A program made the translations under genes and the position numbers. From JBCCGI01 sp039029355 (lineage in GTDB: Bacteria > Planctomycetota > UBA1135 > GCA-002686595), in assembly GCA_039029355.1 (NCBI GenBank), contig JBCCGI010000042.1, forward strand, positions 1 through 64,000: a DNA stretch of 64,000 nt, read 5' to 3'. Shown here piece by piece: positions 60,578 to 64,000 of this stretch; the stretch's first letter is position 1; every line of letters starts with the position of its first letter. A model generated the notes under the pieces. The model was not told the DNA's origin. It did not search any database and saw only the letters and a list, made by a program, of their open reading frames with translations.

Positions 60578-61168
60578 CTAGCCGTCCTCGCGCACCATGC
60601 GCTCGAGCGCGAGGCGCGGGCAGACGTTCTGGCGCAGGTAGTGGGTCAGAGCCGTGCCCGCCCCGCGCACGCGCGCTTCGACGCGCTCGTCGGTGCAGCG
60701 TCCCTCTTCGTCGAACACGCGCTGCACGCCGGCGACCGAGACCGGCCCCGGCAGCACGATCGCGCCGACGTGTGAGCAGACGCTGCGCAGGTGCTCGAGC
60801 GCCTTGATCGCGCCGATGACTCCCGCGGCGACGCCGACCAGCGCGACCGGCTTGCCCGCGAGCTTCGACGGGAAGCCCAGGTTGTCGATCACCAGCTTCA
60901 TCACGCTGCTGTAGCTGCCGTGGTACTCCGGCGTCACCAGCACGACGCCGGCCGCGGCCTCGACGCGCTGCTGCAGGCGCTCGGCGTCTTCCGACGGCCC
61001 CGCGCCGGGGAGCGCGAGGCGCAGCTCGGCCGGGTCGATCAGCTCGACCGACACCTCGTCGTCGCGCGCGAGCTCGTCGACGACGAGCGCGGCGGCCTTG
61101 CCGGTGAAGTTGCCGGGCCGCACGCTGCCGGTGAGGACGACGAGGGGGATCTTGGTTTGCTCTGCCAT
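60578..61168 (-). CDS. NAD(P)H-dependent FMN reductase
   Basis: A 196-residue flavodoxin-fold reductase of the NADPH-dependent FMN reductase family, at the usual length. Motifs: LTGSVRPGNFTGKAAALVVDEL (phosphate-binding loop), VLVTPEYHGSYSSVMKLVIDNLG (FMN isoalloxazine loop with the family TPEYHGS), and KPVALVGVAAG. It would reduce FMN, quinones or azo/nitro compounds with NAD(P)H. The ATG at 61168 has GGAGG 7 bases upstream; the longer in-frame start gives an Arg/Pro-rich tail and is rejected. Cytoplasmic; no operon partner is certain. Confidence 0.92.
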   Translation of the reverse strand: MAEQTKIPLVVLTGSVRPGNFTGKAAALVVDELARDDEVSVELIDPAELRLALPGAGPSEDAERLQQRVEAAAGVVLVTPEYHGSYSSVMKLVIDNLGFPSKLAGKPVALVGVAAGVIGAIKALEHLRSVCSHVGAIVLPGPVSVAGVQRVFDEEGRCTDERVEARVRGAGTALTHYLRQNVCPRLALERMVREDG

Positions 61169-61538
61169 GGGCGCGCCTCCTTCTGCGCGAGCGCTTCGGT
61201 GAGGGACAGAGTCTATCCGGTCGACGGCGCAGGCCGCCGGCCGCGCTCCTGGAGCGACTCGTCGAGCCGGATGAGCCCTTGCGTCGTGCGGCAGAGCCAC
61301 GACATCTGCGGCGCGCCTTCCCGCGCCGTGGGTGATCCTGGGAAACCGTGACCTCGGATCTCAGCGGCGATACCGAAGGATGGGCGTCTACCGTTCCGGC
61401 CTACGGGCCGACTTCAGCGATGGCCGTCCGCGTTTTCCCCGTCTTCCGTTCGTCGGAAGCTCCCCGCTCGTTCTCGACCTGCAGCGCCGCGTCTCTCCGC
61501 GTCGCTCCTCCGACAGTCTCCCGAGGGAACGAGAGGAT
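61169..61538. other. Divergent spacer without a gene
   Basis: A 370-base gap between the FMN reductase and the HExxH secreted protein. It should hold both promoters. Frames across it are short and Arg/Ser-rich and look non-coding; no tRNA, repeat or strong terminator was seen. Confidence 0.6.
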
Positions 61539-62249
61539 ATGCTCCGCCAACGACACCACCTGCTCGCCTTGCTCGCCCTGCTGATCAGCTCGCTGCTCGC
61601 CGCACCCCTCGTCGCCCAGGACGCGGGGCTCGGCTCCGGCATGCTCGACCAGGCCAAGCTCAAGGCGCTCCCCAGCCTGCAGGCGACCTTCCCGTCGCAC
61701 GACCTGACCAGGGAGAGCATGGAGAGCTGGGATACGCTGCCGCACACGAACCTCCCGGGCGGCGCGTCGATGGGCACGATGGGGAACTTCACCTTCTTCT
61801 CGGGAACCAACATCCAGGCCAAGTACCCATCGACGAAGGACTCCGACTACGCGCTGTGCGGGTTCCTTGCGCTCGGGCTGTGGCACGAGTACTTCCACCT
61901 GCCGACGGTGCCGGGCTCCGGCGGCGCGTCGGGGGGCGGCGGCGGTGCGCCGAAAGAGGGACCGAACGTCCCGGAGATGGGCTGCCTCCACAAGGCGCTG
62001 CACCTCTGCACCGCGCAGAAAGCCTGCGAGATGGCCGAGCAGGCGATCGTGGATTGCCTCGTGAACCCCGAAGCGTGTGACCTCTGGTTCGCGCTCTGCA
62101 AGTACTACGAAGGGCAGATGTCCAAGTGCGGCTCGCAGGAGGCCTGGGACGCGACCCAACAGTGCATCGCCGACGGCGAGACGCTCCCCGAGTGTCCCTT
62201 CCCCAGATCCCAACCCCCGCTGCCCGAGTGCGTCTGGTGCAGCCTGTGA
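61539..62249 (+). CDS. Secreted Cys-rich protein with HExxH motif
   Basis: A 236-residue exported protein with signal peptide (LLALLALLISSLLAAPLVAQ). HEYFH at 116-120 fits the zinc-binding HExxH motif of metalloproteases, although the usual third ligand region cannot be placed. The part after a Gly-rich linker (131-137) is rich in Cys: 11 of the 12 Cys of the protein lie from residue 149 on (CLHKALHLC, EACDLWFALCKYY, SKCGSQEAWDATQQC), suggesting a disulfide-bonded helical domain. Start ATG 61539 with GAGAGGA upstream. A lipoprotein gene follows 14 bases later, so the two form an operon. I do not recognise the family; protease activity is a guess from one motif. Confidence 0.7.
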   Translation: MLRQRHHLLALLALLISSLLAAPLVAQDAGLGSGMLDQAKLKALPSLQATFPSHDLTRESMESWDTLPHTNLPGGASMGTMGNFTFFSGTNIQAKYPSTKDSDYALCGFLALGLWHEYFHLPTVPGSGGASGGGGGAPKEGPNVPEMGCLHKALHLCTAQKACEMAEQAIVDCLVNPEACDLWFALCKYYEGQMSKCGSQEAWDATQQCIADGETLPECPFPRSQPPLPECVWCSL

Positions 62250-62263
62250 CAGGAGAGAGAGCG

Positions 62264-63193
62264 ATGTCGGTACGAGCTGAACTTTGGATCGTGGGGGCGG
62301 CGCTCGCCGCAGCCGGCTGCATCGACATTCAGGAGCGCGCGCTGGCGGCCGTATCCGAGGTGCCCGGGGGCAGCAAAGACCGCAGCGAGCTTCGCCGCGG
62401 CGACTCCGCGGGCTACGCGATGGTGGTCAGCGGTACGCTCACGAAGCGCATCGAGTGGGACGTCGAGAACCCGCGCGAGCTCCTGCTGGGCGCGTGGGAG
62501 AAGAACCTCGCCGAGGACGAGTGGGAGGAGTTCAACCACCGCTACTCCGTGCCCTACGACGTCGCCGCCGTGTCGCACCGCACCGCCGAAGACGTCTTCG
62601 TGGCCGGCCGCATCGACCGCCTCGGAATCGATACGGTCGAGCGCTGGACCTTCCCGGCCTACCCCGGCGCGTTCCAGACCTCGCGACCGATCACGAGCAC
62701 GCCCGTCGGCGTCGCGTCGGCGACGGCGTCGACGTCCGTCGGTCTCACGGGAGGCACCTACGTCCCCGTCGCGGAACGCAAAGCTCCGCTCGTCCCGGAC
62801 AAGGAGCAGCTCCTCGCAAGCGACCTGGGCGGCATCACCAGCATCTCCGCCGATCCCGACGGCCGCTTCGTTCTACTCCTCACCGGCGCCGGCGGCGGCA
62901 CGCTGTGGCGGCTCGACCTGATCGACCAGGCAACGCCGATCGTGCTCTACACCACCCAGGACATCGCCACGCTCGGCGAATCCCTGACCCTCAGCCCCAG
63001 GCTCCACGCCGTTGAGGGCATGAAGCACGTCGCGTTGGGCTTCGTCGAGTCGCTCGGCCCCTTCTATCTCCACTTCAACGACCCGGACAACGACGGCCTC
63101 TTCGACAGCGTCACGACCTTCACGGCCGACGGCTACGAAGCGGCGGGCTATCTCGACCCGGCCGCGTGGTCGGACGACTTCATCACGCTGTAG
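62264..63193 (+). CDS. Lipoprotein of unknown function
   Basis: A 309-residue predicted lipoprotein: hydrophobic segment LWIVGAALAAAGC with Cys in a lipobox-like AAAGC context. AGGAGAGAG precedes the ATG. The body has beta-rich units (GYAMVVSGTLTKRIEW, VAAVSHRTAEDVFVAGR, ITSISADPDGRFVLLLTGAGGGTLWRLDL) like blades of a propeller, and an acidic loop HFNDPDNDGLFDSV near 275 that resembles a calcium-binding turn. It is encoded 14 bases after the HExxH protein and so probably works with it at the cell envelope. Family not recognised. Confidence 0.72.
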   Translation: MSVRAELWIVGAALAAAGCIDIQERALAAVSEVPGGSKDRSELRRGDSAGYAMVVSGTLTKRIEWDVENPRELLLGAWEKNLAEDEWEEFNHRYSVPYDVAAVSHRTAEDVFVAGRIDRLGIDTVERWTFPAYPGAFQTSRPITSTPVGVASATASTSVGLTGGTYVPVAERKAPLVPDKEQLLASDLGGITSISADPDGRFVLLLTGAGGGTLWRLDLIDQATPIVLYTTQDIATLGESLTLSPRLHAVEGMKHVALGFVESLGPFYLHFNDPDNDGLFDSVTTFTADGYEAAGYLDPAAWSDDFITL

Positions 63194-63307
63194 GGGAGGC
63201 GGCGTGGCCGGACGCCGGTAGGCCTGGCGAGCCGACGGACGGAGGCTGGGGAGGCGGAGCCCTTCGACGGCCCCGCGATGTCGCGGGGGCAAAGAGCCGC
63301 TCTCGTC

Positions 63308-63388
63308 CGTGGGCTGCGAGCGCATGGGCTCCGACCACCAGGAGCTCAGCTCCGGCCGCGGATAGTGCGGACAACATCTCGACGGAAG
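63308..63388 (-). pseudogene. Duplicated 5' fragment of the nucleotidyltransferase gene
   Basis: About 80 bases match the start of the intact nucleotidyltransferase gene (63811-63890): both read MLSALSAAGAE, LVVGAHALAAHG on the minus strand, then homology stops. It is an out-of-place 5' copy lacking the catalytic motif. Sequence from 63194 to 63307 shows no gene. Confidence 0.8.
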
Positions 63389-63436
63389 GGGGGACTCGAC
63401 CCCCACACCCGAAGGTACAGGAACCGAGTCCTGCGT
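63383..63436 (-). pseudogene. tRNA-Ser-like 3' remnant
   Basis: On the minus strand this holds an anticodon-arm-like CAGGA..TCCTG, a class II-type variable arm TACCTTCGGGTG and a T arm GGGGG TCGAGT CCCCC (loop one base short), then CCTTCCG like a serine tRNA acceptor end. There is no 5' half and no CCA, so it is not functional. The final CTTC(C)GTCGAG may instead belong to the duplicated nucleotidyltransferase fragment. Confidence 0.5.
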
Positions 63437-63445
63437 GTGTCGGCC

Positions 63446-63901
63446 CTAGTTCGGTGGGGCGCCCCGGGACTCAAGCCACGCGACATCCGCAAGGTCTTGC
63501 GGGCGGCCCGTCGCGCGCTTGTTCGTGAGGAGATCGTCCCTTCCAAGCACCGGGACTTCGAGCTCATCGATCCGGATCGTGATCCGCCGTGTCCACGCCT
63601 GGTCGAACACCACTCCGTCAATGGACGTCAGGACGTCGATGCGACAGGGAGGCTGGCCGATCTGAAAGACGATGTCCGGCGTGGCGAGATCCTCCTTGGA
63701 GAGGTCTCCCAGAGGTGCCCCGAAGCGAGCCAGCGCCACCCAGACCTGTTCCGCGTTCTCCGGCGTCCGACGCACCCACAGGTCGAGGTCGCCGGTCGAG
63801 CGAGGGCGCCCATGTGCTGCTAGTGCGTGGGCTCCGACGACCAGAAACTCAGCGCCGGCCGCGGATAGTGCGGACAACATCTCGACGAAGTCTCGGTTCA
63901 T
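63446..63901 (-). CDS. Nucleotidyltransferase (DUF6036-like)
   Basis: A 151-residue protein of the minimal nucleotidyltransferase superfamily. FLVVGAHALAAHGRPRSTGDLDLWV carries the G-x-x loop and the DxD metal pair (D38, D40); PDIVFQIGQPPCRIDVLTSIDGV carries the third Asp, and DDLLTNKRATGRPQDLADVAWLE is the family end. AAGGAGG lies 8 bases upstream of the ATG. Upstream and overlapping by about 53 bases is a small protein that usually accompanies this family. Such pairs may be toxin-antitoxin-like modules, but the biochemical role is not established. A broken copy of its 5' end and tRNA debris lie just downstream. Confidence 0.85.
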   Translation of the reverse strand: MNRDFVEMLSALSAAGAEFLVVGAHALAAHGRPRSTGDLDLWVRRTPENAEQVWVALARFGAPLGDLSKEDLATPDIVFQIGQPPCRIDVLTSIDGVVFDQAWTRRITIRIDELEVPVLGRDDLLTNKRATGRPQDLADVAWLESRGAPPN

Positions 63902-64000
63902 CGAGCGTCCCCTCCTTAAAAGCCCAGGCTTGGAGCGTGATCGTCCACACCATCGCCACCCGCTCGGAGGGGGTCATTGACCGGACGTCGTCCTCCTCCG
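63849..64000 (-). CDS. Small partner protein of the nucleotidyltransferase, partial at edge
   Basis: A short frame reading MTPSERVAMVWTITLQAWAF, DEPRLRRDVVRTIRGRR and ending at 63849. This pattern is that of the roughly 60-80-residue proteins commonly encoded immediately upstream of DUF6036-type nucleotidyltransferases. The first visible Met is at 63977 (42 residues), but the frame stays open to the window edge, so the true start is probably outside. It overlaps the nucleotidyltransferase start in a different frame, implying translational coupling. Confidence 0.65.
   Translation of the reverse strand, partial: EEDDVRSMTPSERVAMVWTITLQAWAFKEGTLDEPRLRRDVVRTIRGRR

Noticed and set aside
63383..63436. 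Functional tRNA-Ser gene
   Set aside because: Only the 3' half is present, the T loop lacks a base and there is no 5' acceptor strand.
63446..64000. AbiE-type abortive infection or classical MNT/HEPN toxin-antitoxin call
   Set aside because: The sequence fits the DUF6036-like nucleotidyltransferase with its own small partner; no HEPN motif (RxxxxH) is visible in the partner.

Overview
The window is GC-rich bacterial DNA and looks like a member of the Planctomycetota. The reasons are a high density of ECF sigma factors (six, two of them fused to extracytoplasmic domains), two membrane-anchored Ser/Thr kinases of planctomycete type, a formylglycine sulfatase, and many large secreted proteins built from ELWxxDGT repeats, FG-GAP propellers and beta-helices. 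GTG and TTG starts are common. No complete tRNA, rRNA, CRISPR array, transposase or integrase was seen. I had no database access, so family names come from motifs read by eye.

Layout. 1-6.7 kb: a ubiquitin remnant at the left edge, then two tandem, nearly identical ELWxxDGT secreted proteins. 6.7-12.5 kb (minus strand): a large lipoprotein, an ECF sigma factor and a TIR domain fused to the PPIase and chaperone parts of trigger factor. 12.6-15.3 kb: a secreted sulfatase and a four-S1-domain RNA-binding protein. 15.3-17.7 kb: a FAD oxidoreductase and an ATP-grasp ligase behind a promoter, a 29-residue leader peptide with clustered Cys codons, and an intrinsic terminator, which together look like a cysteine attenuator. 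17.8-28 kb: a secreted metallohydrolase-like protein, an ECF factor, beta-helix and FG-GAP proteins, and a decayed copy of the neighbouring beta-helix gene. 28-33.5 kb: an ECF factor translationally coupled to a WD40 receptor kinase, then an FG-GAP protein. 33.6-44.8 kb: two membrane-tethered sigma factors with carboxypeptidase-regulatory-like ectodomains, a dimethylformamidase-beta-like secreted protein, a small secreted protein and a free-standing ectodomain homologue. 45-47.7 kb: a two-gene glycosyltransferase operon. 47.9-58.9 kb: FG-GAP proteins, an ECF factor divergent from a receptor kinase, and a glycosyltransferase relic. 58.9-64 kb: an unrecognised 530-residue protein, an NAD(P)H-dependent FMN reductase, a Cys-rich HExxH secreted protein with a lipoprotein partner, and a nucleotidyltransferase module with duplicated debris.

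Two themes tie the window together. The first is extracytoplasmic signalling: sigma factors paired with or fused to sensors. The second is a secretome whose members, despite unrelated N-terminal architectures, end in a similar C-terminal beta-rich module of about 100-130 residues with a conserved Gln near its end. The best candidates for undescribed biology are the TIR-trigger factor fusion, the poly-Cys attenuator controlling an ATP-grasp/FAD oxidase pair, the shared C-terminal module and the ubiquitin remnant.
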